DNA from: Candidatus Anammoximicrobium sp.
GTDB lineage: Bacteria; Planctomycetota; Planctomycetia; Pirellulales; Pirellulaceae
NCBI GenBank assembly: GCA_012515235.1
Contig: JAAYYU010000144.1
Location: 50,904-114,903, forward strand
Length of the DNA stretch: 64,000 nt
Direction of reading: 5' to 3'
Positions 38,018 through 47,724 of the stretch are shown piece by piece (position 1 is the stretch's first letter; each line of letters begins with the position of its first letter). Made by a program: the position numbers and the translations under genes. The notes beneath the pieces were generated by a model. It made no database searches. It had not been told where the DNA came from and worked only from the letters and a program-made list of their open reading frames with translations.

Positions 38018-40395
38018 ACCGCAAGCTTGCCCTGCGTCATTTGTGGTGGAAGGAAGTCCGCCAGGTGCTCCCGCTGGTGTGGATGCAGCTGGGGTTGGGC
38101 GTCTGTTTTCATTTGCTGTTCCTGCTGCATCCCGACCGCACGTACGCGCCTCGCTTCCTGGTGTTTGCCGGCATGCCGAGCCTGTTCGCCGCGGGGGTCG
38201 GAGTGCTGCTGGTGGGACAGGAAAAAGAACATCGCACCTTGGATTGGCTCCGGTCGCTGCCTGTCGCTTCCCAGGACCTGGTCGGCGTCAAACTGGCGGC
38301 GGGCTTCGTCGCGCTCGCCGCTGTCTGGTGCTTGAACTCGTTGCTGCTGGCGATTCTGGTCCTGCCCGCCGGCCGCTGGCCCGTGCCGAGTCCGGCCGAT
38401 TCCTGGGTGCTCGATGCCGGCTGGGCATATCTTTGGCCCTTGCAGAGCGTGTTCCTGCTGGTGGCCGGGTTTGCGACGGCCTGGTTTTTTCGTTCGTCGC
38501 TGGTGGCCCTGCTGGCATTGGTCCCGCTGGCGCTGGTGCCAGGCGCGATCAGTTTCGGACTAAATGACTTGGTCCGCTGGTCCAGCGGGACCAGTTCGAT
38601 CTTGAACGTTCCCGCGCCGTGGATGACGGCCGTCGCGCTGATCGTGTCGAGTTTGCCGCTGCTGGTTGTCGGCTGGCGACGCAGCATCAGGTCGCTGGCC
38701 CCCGAGCGGGTGTTCGAGAAGCGGTTGTCGTGGAATTGGGTTCGTGGCCGCCGGTGGGGCGAAGCGGACATTTGGACGCGTCCCTGTCACGCCCCTGCGG
38801 CGATGCTGAGTTGGCAATTCGCGCGGCAGAATCAAACCGTGTTGGCGGGGATCGGCCTGATGCTGCTGGCCGCGTTGGGATTGCTGGCGACGACGTCCTC
38901 CCTTGCCAGCGCCCAGCCTGTGTGGGCGGCTCTCTTGGCATTGTTGGCGGCGTGCTGGCTGGGCGTGCTGGCGTTTGCTGGCGACGGCGTGCAGGACCGC
39001 ATCCGCTTTCTGGCCGAGCGGGGTGTTTCTCCGGCCAAGGTCTGGTGGACCCGGCACGCGCCGCCGCTGAGCTTGCTGGCCATGGCCCTGGCGCTGATGG
39101 CCCTTTGCCTGCCGGCTCACGTGCGTTCAGCGCAGCTGCCCGCGACAGGCGTGTTGTTGTTCGCCGGTGCGGTCCTGTTTGCCTATACGGTTTCGCAGGC
39201 CATCGGCCAGGTCTTCCGCAGTTCGACGCTTGCGGCGATCGCTGCGCCGGCGGCGGCCTGGGGGCTGGCGGCCTACGGCGCGGCGATGGTCGCCGTGCTG
39301 GGTGTGCCCTATTGGCTGCTGGCGCTGTGCGCGGTGCTGCCCTGGTTGGCGACGTTCCTGCTGATGCGGCGTTGGATGGACGGCCGCTGGGGCTGGGGCT
39401 TCTGGGGCGCCCACGCCGGTTTTCTTGCCCTGGGCCTGGTTCTGCCGCTAGTGCCCGCCGGACTGGCCGTGGTTTCCCGGCCGACGATGCCCGCGGACGT
39501 GCGGCGACAGCTGACGGCCGAAGCGGAGACGTACGGCACGGGGTACACGACCGAACCGCGGGAACTGGTGCTGCGGTTTCACGATCCGGAGTTGCCCAAG
39601 GCGCCCGCTCAAAACCGCCGCACCGAAGGACGGATCGTCTGCGAGCAACTCGCCCACGACTTGGCCATCGCTCCCGGACCGATCCGGTTCGTGCCGCGCG
39701 TGATGGTCTACCTGCTGGGCGAGGCCCGCTTGGCGCGGATGGCGCTCGAACAGGACGGCGACGCCGAGGCGGATCGGCAGCGGTATCGGCGGGTAGTGTC
39801 GCTGATCGAAACGGTGGTCGAGCGGTTCCGGCTCAGTTGGAGGCTCCTCGACCAGGACGGCGCCGACCTGATCGAGATCTGGCTGGTGCGGGAGTTGGCC
39901 GGGTCTGAGGTAGCATCGTGGCTGGGACGGGAGGTGTACGAACGTTCGGTGCGAGCCCTGGGCGACGATACCGCCAGGAACGCCGCCCGGCGGCGGGCGT
40001 TGGTCATGAGTTGGGCGGCCTATCGATCGCACCCAGACGCGTTGAACGGGCCGCTCGGCGGATATGCATGGCGGGGCGAAGGCACTTCGATCCTGTGCCG
40101 AGTCAGCACTTTTCTTCGTCGCCGGGACGCTGACTATCTCGCTTGGCGGATGTTGCAACGGTTGGAGGGGAGCGAACCGGCGACGGACGTTGAGCGGACG
40201 CGGGAACTGGCCCGGTACTGGGGCGTGCCGGAATTACATTATGGTTTGGGACCCGGCAGCGACACCATCCAGGGCGACAAGCTGGCAGCGTTCGCGATGC
40301 CGGGGGAAGGCTCCTTACGTTCCGCCCCCGGCAGCCAATGGCACGCGAGTTGGGAACGAGCAGCCCGCGAACTGGCGGATAGACTGGATGACTAA
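38014..40395 (+). CDS. ABC-2-type transporter permease with large soluble C-terminal domain
   Basis: This is a 793-residue protein. Residues 1-500 hold about twelve hydrophobic helices (for example MQLGLGVCFHLLFLL, GFVALAAVWCLNSLLLAILV, LLALCAVLPWLATFLLMRRW) with the ABC-2 opening WKEVRQVLPLVW and the coupling segment EKEHRTLDWLRSLPV. About 290 soluble, Arg/Glu-rich residues follow, an unusual addition for an ABC-2 permease, with no family I recognise. The start codon overlaps the ATPase stop by 4 bases. It probably forms the membrane channel of the exporter and the extra domain may contact a partner, such as the protein encoded at 40707. Confidence 0.85.
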   Translation: MNRKLALRHLWWKEVRQVLPLVWMQLGLGVCFHLLFLLHPDRTYAPRFLVFAGMPSLFAAGVGVLLVGQEKEHRTLDWLRSLPVASQDLVGVKLAAGFVALAAVWCLNSLLLAILVLPAGRWPVPSPADSWVLDAGWAYLWPLQSVFLLVAGFATAWFFRSSLVALLALVPLALVPGAISFGLNDLVRWSSGTSSILNVPAPWMTAVALIVSSLPLLVVGWRRSIRSLAPERVFEKRLSWNWVRGRRWGEADIWTRPCHAPAAMLSWQFARQNQTVLAGIGLMLLAALGLLATTSSLASAQPVWAALLALLAACWLGVLAFAGDGVQDRIRFLAERGVSPAKVWWTRHAPPLSLLAMALALMALCLPAHVRSAQLPATGVLLFAGAVLFAYTVSQAIGQVFRSSTLAAIAAPAAAWGLAAYGAAMVAVLGVPYWLLALCAVLPWLATFLLMRRWMDGRWGWGFWGAHAGFLALGLVLPLVPAGLAVVSRPTMPADVRRQLTAEAETYGTGYTTEPRELVLRFHDPELPKAPAQNRRTEGRIVCEQLAHDLAIAPGPIRFVPRVMVYLLGEARLARMALEQDGDAEADRQRYRRVVSLIETVVERFRLSWRLLDQDGADLIEIWLVRELAGSEVASWLGREVYERSVRALGDDTARNAARRRALVMSWAAYRSHPDALNGPLGGYAWRGEGTSILCRVSTFLRRRDADYLAWRMLQRLEGSEPATDVERTRELARYWGVPELHYGLGPGSDTIQGDKLAAFAMPGEGSLRSAPGSQWHASWERAARELADRLDD

Positions 40396-40425
40396 GTCAA
40401 AGAGGAGTCTCCGAAGTCTCTGCTT

Positions 40426-40655
40426 CCACCGGCCTCGTGCCGGTGGAGCAACAACTGGCAGCTACGTGCCTGCGAGACCTCGAAACCGATCGCTCACCAC
40501 CGACCTCGTGTCGGTGGAAGCCATGATTGTAGGCTCTGCGCCGCGTAGCCGGTCAGTCACCACTTCCACTGACACGAGGTCGGTGGGGAGCCAGAGGAGG
40601 CAGCCTCGGTGCGCTGTAGCTGTCAGGCGTTGCCCCACCGGCGCGAGGCCGGTGG
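40426..40655. repeat. Four REP-like hairpins (21-bp palindromes)
   Basis: Copies lie at 40426-40446, 40497-40517, 40566-40586 and 40635-40655, about 70 bp apart. Each is a variant of CCACCGGCCTCGTGCCGGTGG with compensating changes that keep the stem (CCACCG..CGGTGG). They fill the gap between the permease and the next gene. Paired substitutions suggest selection on the hairpin. Confidence 0.85.
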
Positions 40656-40706
40656 AGGTGGGGCTGTCAGGGAGACCAACGAAGATTGTCGGAAGGGATC
40701 GCAACG

Positions 40707-42119
40707 ATGAATGATCCTGCTTCTCCTCGAGAACTGCGTCCGTGCCGCCGCAGGCGGTGGCTGTTGCTGTTGGTCATGTTGCCGCTGGTCACGGGTTTGA
40801 TCGCCGTGGCGGTGCTCGGTTACGGCGAGTACCGCAGCCATCGCGAGGTGACGGCTGAGATCGCCCGTTTGCGGGCCGCGGGCGAGCCGGTGGACAACGA
40901 AACGCTGGCCCGCTGGTTTCAGGCCGCCACTTCGCAGGAAGGGACCGCGGCCTGGCGGGACGTCCTGTCAGCCGTCGAGCAGGTTTCGTCCGGCGAAACG
41001 GCCAACTCGTTTCCCTTCATCGGCCTGGGCAAACTGCCGGAGCCCCTAGTTCCTGGCGGTCCGTGGCCGGACGAGCCGCGGATTGCGGAGTTTTTGCACG
41101 AGGTCCGGCCGCTGATCGCCCGGATCGAGCAGGCCGGCCGCTATCCCGCGCCGGTCTGGCAACCGATTGCCTTTGACGGTTTTTCCACGTTGTTGCCCGA
41201 ACTCCAAGGGGTGCGCGGAATCACCCGACTGCTGCAGTTGGAAGTCGAGCACGCGTTGTACCAACGCGATACCGGGCGGGCCTTGCGAGGCTTGGCCGCG
41301 ATGCAGGCTGCGGCGGCGGCCTGGGATTGGGACTTTTGCGTCGTCGCCGATTTGGTCGACCTTGCGCTGCGCCGCATCCATCGCAGCGCAATCCGCAACT
41401 CCTTGGCGCACACCGCCTGGGACTCAGACGAATTGGACCAGTTGCTGGCGCAGGTCCAGAAACCGCGTGAACTCGCAGTCCGCTGGCGGCAAGTCTGTGC
41501 GAGCGAGCGCGCCATGGCGCTGACCATGCTGCAGGGTAGCCGCAGCGATCTGGATGGAATGCTGCCTCCAGACAACTCGCCTTATGTTCCGGGGTTGCTG
41601 CTGTTTCCCAGCGGCGTGAAGAAGTACCTGGACACACTGGCTGCCTTCCAGCAGATCGGCGAGCCGGGAGTGCTGGGAATACGGGACCGCGCCCAAACGT
41701 TGGAGCAAAAGTTGGTTCATTTCGACCAGAAAAGATTTGACGAACTTCTGATCCATCTTCTTCTGCCTGCGATGACTGCGCTAGCCGCGGCGCACGAGAC
41801 GGACGAACTCGACCGCCGCCTGACGCGTGCGGCCTTGGGGATCAAGCGGTACCGCGTGTCCGAGGGGCGGTGGCCGGCGCGGCTGAGCGACTTGGCGGCC
41901 ATCGGGCTGGACCCGAAGGACTGGACTGCCCTTCAAGCCGGACCGTTCGGATACAAGATCGAGGGCCAGGACGTCGTCCTCTGGGGCTACGACATCCACG
42001 ACCGCGGTTCGCCCTCCCGCGTCCGCAGCGAACCGCCCGGCGAGACGGATGTCAGTTCCGGCAGCTCGCTCTGGCACGTCACGCGCATCGGCCACGCCGG
42101 GCACGGGCCGTCCAACTGA
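40707..42119 (+). CDS. Membrane-anchored protein of unknown function, likely partner of the ABC exporter
   Basis: This is a 470-residue protein with GGAAGGGA before the ATG at 40707. The N-terminus has one hydrophobic segment (RRWLLLLVMLPLVTGLIAVAVLG, cited in part) preceded by Arg residues, so it is inner-membrane anchored with a large outside domain. The body is helical, Arg/Leu-rich, with LTRAALGIKRYRVSEGRWPA near the end, a pattern I recall from planctomycete proteins encoded next to ABC-2 transporters. No catalytic motif is visible. It follows the permease gene by 311 bases with REP hairpins between them, so cotranscription is plausible but not certain. Confidence 0.7.
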   Translation: MNDPASPRELRPCRRRRWLLLLVMLPLVTGLIAVAVLGYGEYRSHREVTAEIARLRAAGEPVDNETLARWFQAATSQEGTAAWRDVLSAVEQVSSGETANSFPFIGLGKLPEPLVPGGPWPDEPRIAEFLHEVRPLIARIEQAGRYPAPVWQPIAFDGFSTLLPELQGVRGITRLLQLEVEHALYQRDTGRALRGLAAMQAAAAAWDWDFCVVADLVDLALRRIHRSAIRNSLAHTAWDSDELDQLLAQVQKPRELAVRWRQVCASERAMALTMLQGSRSDLDGMLPPDNSPYVPGLLLFPSGVKKYLDTLAAFQQIGEPGVLGIRDRAQTLEQKLVHFDQKRFDELLIHLLLPAMTALAAAHETDELDRRLTRAALGIKRYRVSEGRWPARLSDLAAIGLDPKDWTALQAGPFGYKIEGQDVVLWGYDIHDRGSPSRVRSEPPGETDVSSGSSLWHVTRIGHAGHGPSN

Positions 42120-42148
42120 AAGGCAAATCGGGGACCGATTCCATCGCC

Positions 42149-42568
42149 TCACAGCAGGCACAGGTGCGCCACCATCACGGCTCCCACCGCCGCCAGCAGC
42201 ATTGCGCCGGCAATGCCCATGCGATACCCGGCGCCGAATCCGCCCGGCACGTAGCGTTGTGCGCGCAGGAACCGCAGATGCTCCAGGCCGGCGGCAAAAT
42301 TGACGGCCGCCCCCAGGACGACCAGGGCGACGCCAATCCACAACGACCAACTCGGCGCGTCGGCTGGCGGGTTTCCCTTGAGCATCGCCATCTCACGCAT
42401 GAACAAGCCGAACTTGGCCACCAAGAATCCAAAGCCCATCATCGCCAGCCCGGTGCGGATCCAGGCCAGCAGCGTCCGCTCGGCGGCCAGGATGACTCGC
42501 GGATCCTCGTCCCCCAGCGGCCGTGCGGCAGCCGCCTCCGCGCACCCACGATCCTGCTTGACGCCCAT
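42149..42568 (-). CDS. DUF202 inner-membrane protein (YidH-like)
   Basis: This 139-residue protein has the DUF202 signature at its start, LAAERTLLAWIRTGLAMMGF, then further hydrophobic helices (SLWIGVALVVLGAAVNFAAG, MGIAGAMLLAAVGAVMVAHL), three in all. The family is small integral membrane proteins of unknown role. The start at 42568 has AGGAAAAAGAAG upstream. It converges with the hypothetical gene ending at 42119. Confidence 0.88.
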   Translation of the reverse strand: MGVKQDRGCAEAAAARPLGDEDPRVILAAERTLLAWIRTGLAMMGFGFLVAKFGLFMREMAMLKGNPPADAPSWSLWIGVALVVLGAAVNFAAGLEHLRFLRAQRYVPGGFGAGYRMGIAGAMLLAAVGAVMVAHLCLL

Positions 42569-43222
42569 CTTCTTTTTCCTTGTCCGGCAGTCCAGATGAC
42601 CTGCGGCCGCGTCGGCAGGGCTGCGCGGGCCGCCTTGGGATACGACAGACTGAGGGTCTGCAGCCGCCAGTGTGCCGTACTATAGTGGCCTCCTTCCGCG
42701 ACCGCCAGCCCGCGGCAGTCGCGGTTGTCGACGCGGGACCCAAGTCCCAGAGTCGTACTCAGACGAGGCAAGGTCAGAAGACGGACGACCAGCGGCCTCG
42801 AAGGACCATCGCGGGGCGCGGCGCAGGCGGTGCTATCGCCGTTGCATCCTGCCAGGCTTGGCCCGTTTTCGCGGTACGACCGCGACACGCCGCAAAATCG
42901 AAAAAAACCTGCTAATTGTCACTGCCCGCAGCCGAGAAGTAATAGCAGGGAACAGCAGACTTTCTAACTGGCGGGTGGTCCGTGCGAGGACGCGGTGCGA
43001 TGGTGCCCCGCGGCCGTTCATTCCAGCATGGCCCGGAGTCCGCCGCAAACGTGAAGGGCACGGCGAGGGCCGCTGCCGAGACCGTAAAACAGAAACGACC
43101 GGCGTCCCGCGACGCCCGTCCGTTGGCGGGCCGAACCGACCGCGCCGGGATGGCGTCCAGGCGGATCGTTGCCGGGACAGCAAAGAAGCAGAACGAGACA
43201 GGTAAATCTGGGGAGGGTACTC
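42569..43222. other. Long intergenic region
   Basis: These 654 bases separate divergent genes. Open frames here lack ribosome binding sites and code coherently for nothing I recognise. No repeat or strong hairpin was seen. Confidence 0.4.
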
Positions 43223-43606
43223 ATGAGACGTCGAGTTGAGTCACTGGCATTGCTCGTCTTGGCTGGCATTGCGTTTTCGTGGTCGGCGGCCGATGGCCAA
43301 GAGACGGTCCGGGCGCCCGCGGCGGCTGGCAATCAGGCGGCTGCCGTCACGTCGGCCCAGCCGCCCGCAGCTGGCTACGTAGTCGTCCCTGCGACGTTCA
43401 ATCAGCCTAGCCAGCCCGGCTACGCGTGGCCGAACTACGCGCCCCAACCAAACTATGCGGGGGTCACCGATCCCAGACAGTATTCTCCGTCGGCTTGGCC
43501 TTATGTCAGTCCGTTCTACCCCTATCCGCAAGCTCCACTGGGCTGGCGGAACGCAACGCTGAAATGGGATGACGGATGGTGGAGTCTGGATTTCAAAACA
43601 AAGTAA
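43223..43606 (+). CDS. Small secreted Pro/Tyr-rich protein
   Basis: This 128-residue protein uses the ATG at 43223, which has GGGAGGGTACTC upstream; the frame is open earlier without support. A signal peptide (RVESLALLVLAGIAFSWSAADG) is followed by a low-complexity Ala/Pro/Tyr region (PNYAPQPNYAG, YVSPFYPYPQAP) and a hydrophilic end (LKWDDGWWSLDFKTK). It is probably an envelope or cell-wall protein of the planctomycete type; the function is unknown. A short G/C-rich hairpin region follows at 43610-43660. Confidence 0.7.
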   Translation: MRRRVESLALLVLAGIAFSWSAADGQETVRAPAAAGNQAAAVTSAQPPAAGYVVVPATFNQPSQPGYAWPNYAPQPNYAGVTDPRQYSPSAWPYVSPFYPYPQAPLGWRNATLKWDDGWWSLDFKTK

Positions 43607-43783
43607 GTGCCGGCCCGATGTTCGCCTCCGCCGGGGACCCCGGCGGAGGTCTTTGATGCTCTTGAGGCGCCGCTCCTGGGGCCGCTGTCGTGGACGCGGA
43701 AGCTGCTTTCGCCGCTTGGCCTGGCACGACGTCCGGACATCGCGTCAGGTTGCAGCTGACAACCGGACCGCGCCGGCCGGGCA

Positions 43784-45001
43784 TCACGTGGACGCTTCGC
43801 CGGCTTTTTTGCCGCCGATCAACTCGTACGTATCGGCTGCGATCACGCCTTCTTCGTCGGTCGGGATGACCAGCAGCTTGACGCGGCTGTCGGCCGCCTG
43901 GATTTCGCCTTCGCGCCCGACGACTTCCGCGTTGCGTCGGGGGTCGAGAGCGATGCCCAGCTGTGGCAAGTTGGCGCAGCATTGGGCGCGGATCTGCCAG
44001 CCGTGTTCTGCGATGCCGCCGGTCCAGACAATGGCGTCCACGGTCCCCAGGACGGCGACGTAGGCCCCGAGGTACTTCTTGACGCGATAGCAAAAAACGT
44101 CGATTGCCAGTTGTGCTCGCGCGTCGCCTCCGGCCGCTCGTTCGCTCAACGTGCGCAGGTCGTTGGACGAGCCCGAAATGCCGATCAGCCCGCTCTTCGT
44201 GTTGCAGATGCGGTTCAGCGTCGCGATGTCGTAGCCGTTATCGCCCAGATAGAAGAGGATGGCCGGGTCCAGGTCGCCGGTCCGTGTGCCCATCACCAGA
44301 CCTTCCAACGGCGTCAAGCCCATCGTGGTGTCGATGCTGCGTCCCCGCTGGACAGCGGCCATCGAGCAGCCGTTTCCCAGGTGGCAGGTGATCAGATTGA
44401 CGGACTCCCGCGGGACGCTCAGTATTTCGGTCGCCCGTCCGGACACGTAGCGGTGCGACGTGCCGTGGAACCCGTAGCGGCGGATGCGGTACTCCTGGCA
44501 CAGTTCGTGCGGCAGAGCGTAGGTATAGGCCACGGGCGGCAGCGTGCTGTGAAAGGCCGTGTCGAAGCAGGCCACCTGGGCCGCCTGGGGCAGCGCCCGG
44601 TGCGCCGCCCGGATGCCGGCCAGGTTGGGCGGATTGTGCAGGGGCGCCAGATGGGCTTCCCGCTCGATGGCCGCCAGGACGTCGGCCGTGATCAACACGG
44701 ACCCCGTGAATTCGTCGGCGCCGTGTACGACGCGATGACCTACCGCGTCGATTTCTTCGCTTCGCTCCAAGAGTTTTCCGGGGCCCTCCGTCAAGGTGCG
44801 CAGGGCCAATTCCAGGCCTTCTTCGTGCGTGGCGACCGCCGCAGGCCGATGCTCGGTCCGGCCGTGCGAGGTGTAACTCAACGACGACGCCGGCTCGCCG
44901 ATCCGTTCGACGAGGCCCTTGCCCAGCACCGACCGCTGGGGCATCTCGAACAGCTGATACTTGACCGACGAACTGCCGCAGTTGACAACCAGGATCTTCA
45001 T
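43784..45001 (-). CDS. ackA: Acetate kinase
   Basis: This 405-residue protein of normal length interconverts acetyl phosphate + ADP and acetate + ATP. Family motifs are all present: MKILVVNCGSSSVKYQLFE (phosphate 1), HRVVHGADEF, CFDTAFHSTLP, YGFHGTSHRYV, HLGNGCSMAAV, MGLTPLEGLVMGTRTGDLDP and VIPTDEEGVIA with the catalytic acid region. It lies downstream of pta on the same strand (107-base gap), so the pair forms a two-step acetyl-CoA to acetate pathway. The ATG at 45001 has CGAAAGGTTCGGGCC upstream. Confidence 0.97.
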   Translation of the reverse strand: MKILVVNCGSSSVKYQLFEMPQRSVLGKGLVERIGEPASSLSYTSHGRTEHRPAAVATHEEGLELALRTLTEGPGKLLERSEEIDAVGHRVVHGADEFTGSVLITADVLAAIEREAHLAPLHNPPNLAGIRAAHRALPQAAQVACFDTAFHSTLPPVAYTYALPHELCQEYRIRRYGFHGTSHRYVSGRATEILSVPRESVNLITCHLGNGCSMAAVQRGRSIDTTMGLTPLEGLVMGTRTGDLDPAILFYLGDNGYDIATLNRICNTKSGLIGISGSSNDLRTLSERAAGGDARAQLAIDVFCYRVKKYLGAYVAVLGTVDAIVWTGGIAEHGWQIRAQCCANLPQLGIALDPRRNAEVVGREGEIQAADSRVKLLVIPTDEEGVIAADTYELIGGKKAGEAST

Positions 45002-45108
45002 GGCCCGAACCTTTCGTCCGTTGGCTTTCGCCGGGGGGCCGTGGTCGTTCGTTTTCAAACGCTCTCTGCAACGGGCACGGCCCGGGGGCCGGCCGCGCCG
45101 CCGCGTTG

Positions 45109-46113
45109 TCACGCGCCGTCGGACGGCACCTGCGCCAAGCAAATCGCGGCAGCGTCCACGATGTCGTCGACGCTGGCTCCGCGCGACAGGTCGCTGACCG
45201 GCTTGGCGAACCCTTGCAGAATCGGACCGATGGCGTGCGCGCCGGCCAGGTATTGAGTCAACTTGTAAGCGATATTGCCGGCGTCCAAATCGGGAAAGAT
45301 CAGCACGTTGGCCGCGCCGGCCACGGCGCTGGAACGTTTCAGCTTCTGGGCCGCGACGCGCGCACACAGGGCGGTATCCGCCTGGAACTCGCCGTCGATG
45401 CGAGCGTCCGGGCGACGCTGCCGGATCAGCGCCAGAGCGCGGCGGACCTTGTCGGCGTCGGCGTGCGTGCCGCTGCCGGTCGTGGAAAAGGACAGCAAGG
45501 CCACGCGCGGCGGTTCGTCCAGCAACCGGGCGGCCGTCGCTTCCGTGGTCAAGGCAATATCGGCCAACTGCTCTGCGGTGGGCTGGACGTTCACGCCGCA
45601 ATCGGCGTAGATCAGCGGCACGTCCGTCTTGCCGCCGTACGACGGCAGGATCATCAGAAAGAAACTGGACGCCGTCTGGATTTCCGGCGCGTAGCCCACG
45701 GTCACCGCCGACGCCTGGATCACCGTGGCCGTCGCGTTCAGCGCGCCGGCGACCATGACTTCGGCGTCACCTTGGGCGAGCATCATGCCGCCGTAGACCA
45801 GCGGTTTTCGGACCAGTCGCCGGGCCACGCACGGTTCGACGTTCCGCCGCCGGGCATAGGCGGCCGCATACGCCTCGACTTGCGGCGAGACGGCGGGGTC
45901 GATGGCCGTCAGCCCGTCCCGCGAGAGGCCCGCGTGAACGGCGGCCTCCGCGATCCGCTCGGCGCTGCCAAGCACAATCGGCCGGGCGATGTCCTGATCG
46001 AAAAGACGGCAAGCCGCCGTCAGCACGCGCTCGTCCTGGCCGTCAGGCAGAACGACGCGAGCCTGCTTCTGCTTGGCCCGATGCAGAAAGCGAGCGATGA
46101 TGTCCACGGCCAA
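45109..46113 (-). CDS. pta: Phosphate acetyltransferase
   Basis: This 334-residue protein corresponds to the short PTA form (no N-terminal DRTGG/AAA-like domains). It converts acetyl-CoA + phosphate to acetyl phosphate. Markers are RVVLPDGQDERVL, VAGALNATATVIQ, GGKTDVPLIYADCGVNVQPT, LLSFSTTGSGTHADADKV, IDGEFQADTALC and NVLIFPDLDAGNIAYKLTQ. The called TTG at 46113 has GGACGCGGAG directly before it; the GTG at 46107 sits 6 bases behind GGAG and may be the true start. It is the first gene of a pta-ackA pair, giving substrate-level ATP or acetate activation. Confidence 0.95.
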   Translation of the reverse strand: MAVDIIARFLHRAKQKQARVVLPDGQDERVLTAACRLFDQDIARPIVLGSAERIAEAAVHAGLSRDGLTAIDPAVSPQVEAYAAAYARRRNVEPCVARRLVRKPLVYGGMMLAQGDAEVMVAGALNATATVIQASAVTVGYAPEIQTASSFFLMILPSYGGKTDVPLIYADCGVNVQPTAEQLADIALTTEATAARLLDEPPRVALLSFSTTGSGTHADADKVRRALALIRQRRPDARIDGEFQADTALCARVAAQKLKRSSAVAGAANVLIFPDLDAGNIAYKLTQYLAGAHAIGPILQGFAKPVSDLSRGASVDDIVDAAAICLAQVPSDGA

Positions 46114-46422
46114 CTCCGCGTCCTACACGCCGCAGTTTCAGAACCCACAACCGTTTCTGTCGTACCATAAAACGAGCCCCGGATCAAGATTCCGCAACGG
46201 AGGCAACGGTGTTGCGGACTCCAGATTTCGGGAGCGGCTCGGTTTCGGCTTGCCTTGCACCGGCGGCCTTGTCATCTGAAGCCGTCGGCCTGGCCCGCAT
46301 TTTGTGGCGGCCGAATCCTTGGTCACTACTTGCTTCCGCGCGAGCCACCCGTCACAATCTTTCCGCAGTGACGACGCGGCGTATTCTGGCCAAGCGAGAA
46401 ATCCAGTTGGGGAGCCTGTTCC
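46114..46422. other. Divergent promoter region
   Basis: This gap lies between pta (minus) and the nucleotidyltransferase-like gene (plus) and should carry both promoters. No perfect promoter pair or palindrome was noted. Confidence 0.4.
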
Positions 46423-47712
46423 ATGCGTCTGATTCTCCTGGACTGCCACATTCCGGCCCGTGAAAACTTCTATCCGCTGGCCTTCAGTCGGCCGATTTGG
46501 GAGTTGCGTTGCGGCATGACCACGCTGGGCGAGAAACTGGTGGCCAAGGTCGGGGCGCGCGACGTGGCCGGATTCCTGCCGGAGTACATGGCGGACGCGT
46601 ATCGCGAGTCGGCCGCGTGGCCGGTCAATCAGCTTTCGGCCCTGGGGGGCGACGATCTGTTGTTGATCGATGCCCGCGTCAAAGCGGAGACGTTCGACGT
46701 ACCGACGGCAGGGCCGAGCCAGGTCGCCGTGGACGCCCAGGGCAACCTGCTGTTCGCGCGGATCGTTCGCGAAGACTTGGGCAAGCTGAACGGCGACTCA
46801 CTCGAAGCGTTTCTGGCCAGCGCCCGCCAAGTGTTGCCGACGGCGGCCAGCGAAACGGCCGTCTGGAACTATACGTGGGATCTGATCCTGGCCAACCCTG
46901 AACAACTGGCCAAGGACTTTGCCGCGGCGGGACGCAGCGGCGTTGAGGGCGTCGTCGAGGAACCGGCGGCCGTTCGCGGCAGTCGCTCGGACGTGTTCAT
47001 TGCGGCCGGGGCCAGATTGCACCCCATGGTCGTGATCGACGCCGAGCACGGCCCGGTGTACATCGACGAAGGCGCGCAGGTCCATCCGTTCACGCGCATC
47101 GAAGGGCCGTGCTACGTGGGCCAGAAGAGCATCTTGTTGGGCACGAAGTGCCGGGAAGGGAACTCGATCGGCCCGATGTGCCGCCTGGGCGGGGAAGTCG
47201 AGGAGTCCATCATCCAGGGTTACTCCAGCAAGTACCACGACGGTTTCCTGGGGCACGCTTACGTTGGGGAATGGGTCAATCTGGGCGCCCTGACGACCAA
47301 CAGCGACCTGAAGAACGACTACACGACAGTGGCCGTGTCGCTGGACGGCAAGAACTCGATCGACACGGGCTCGCGCAAAGTCGGCTCGCTGATCGGCGAC
47401 CACACCAAGACATCCATCGGCACGCTGTTGAACACCGGCGCCTACGTCGGGTCCATGGCGCTGCTGGCCGCGACCGGCAAGCCGCTGCCGAAATTCATTC
47501 CTTCGTTCGCCTGGTTTCTGGAAGGCGTCGTCACCAAGGGCTTCGGCAAGCGGGCCCTGTACGAGACTGCCAGAACGGCGATGGGGCGGCGGCAGCGTCA
47601 ATGGACGCCCGCCCAACAAGCCATGTGGGACGAGATCTTTCGCCTGACCGAAGGACCGCGTATGGAGGCCGTCCGCAAGGGCCGCCGCGCGCTCCGTCAG
47701 CAATCTGCCTAG
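46423..47712 (+). CDS. Sugar nucleotidyltransferase-like protein with left-handed beta-helix (GlmU-like)
   Basis: This is a 429-residue protein. The N-terminal 200 residues resemble the NTP_transf_4 type (starting MRLILLDCHIPAREN.., FYPLAFSRPIWELRCGM), which lacks the usual GxGxRM nucleotide loop. From about 205 to 340 there are hexapeptide-type repeats (VYIDEGAQVHPFTRIEGPCY, SLIGDHTKTSIGTLLNTGAY) forming the left-handed helix that in GlmU carries acetyltransferase activity, including NLGALTTNSDLKNDY. It probably makes or acylates a nucleotide sugar, but the missing loop leaves this unproven. The stop is 12 bases before the acyl carrier protein start. Confidence 0.82.
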   Translation: MRLILLDCHIPARENFYPLAFSRPIWELRCGMTTLGEKLVAKVGARDVAGFLPEYMADAYRESAAWPVNQLSALGGDDLLLIDARVKAETFDVPTAGPSQVAVDAQGNLLFARIVREDLGKLNGDSLEAFLASARQVLPTAASETAVWNYTWDLILANPEQLAKDFAAAGRSGVEGVVEEPAAVRGSRSDVFIAAGARLHPMVVIDAEHGPVYIDEGAQVHPFTRIEGPCYVGQKSILLGTKCREGNSIGPMCRLGGEVEESIIQGYSSKYHDGFLGHAYVGEWVNLGALTTNSDLKNDYTTVAVSLDGKNSIDTGSRKVGSLIGDHTKTSIGTLLNTGAYVGSMALLAATGKPLPKFIPSFAWFLEGVVTKGFGKRALYETARTAMGRRQRQWTPAQQAMWDEIFRLTEGPRMEAVRKGRRALRQQSA

Positions 47713-47724
47713 GAGGATTGAGCA

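Noticed and set aside
40426..40655. Repeats as a CRISPR or tandem gene fragment
   Set aside because: Only four short palindromes at 70-bp spacing with diverged sequences and no cas genes; they are REP-like.
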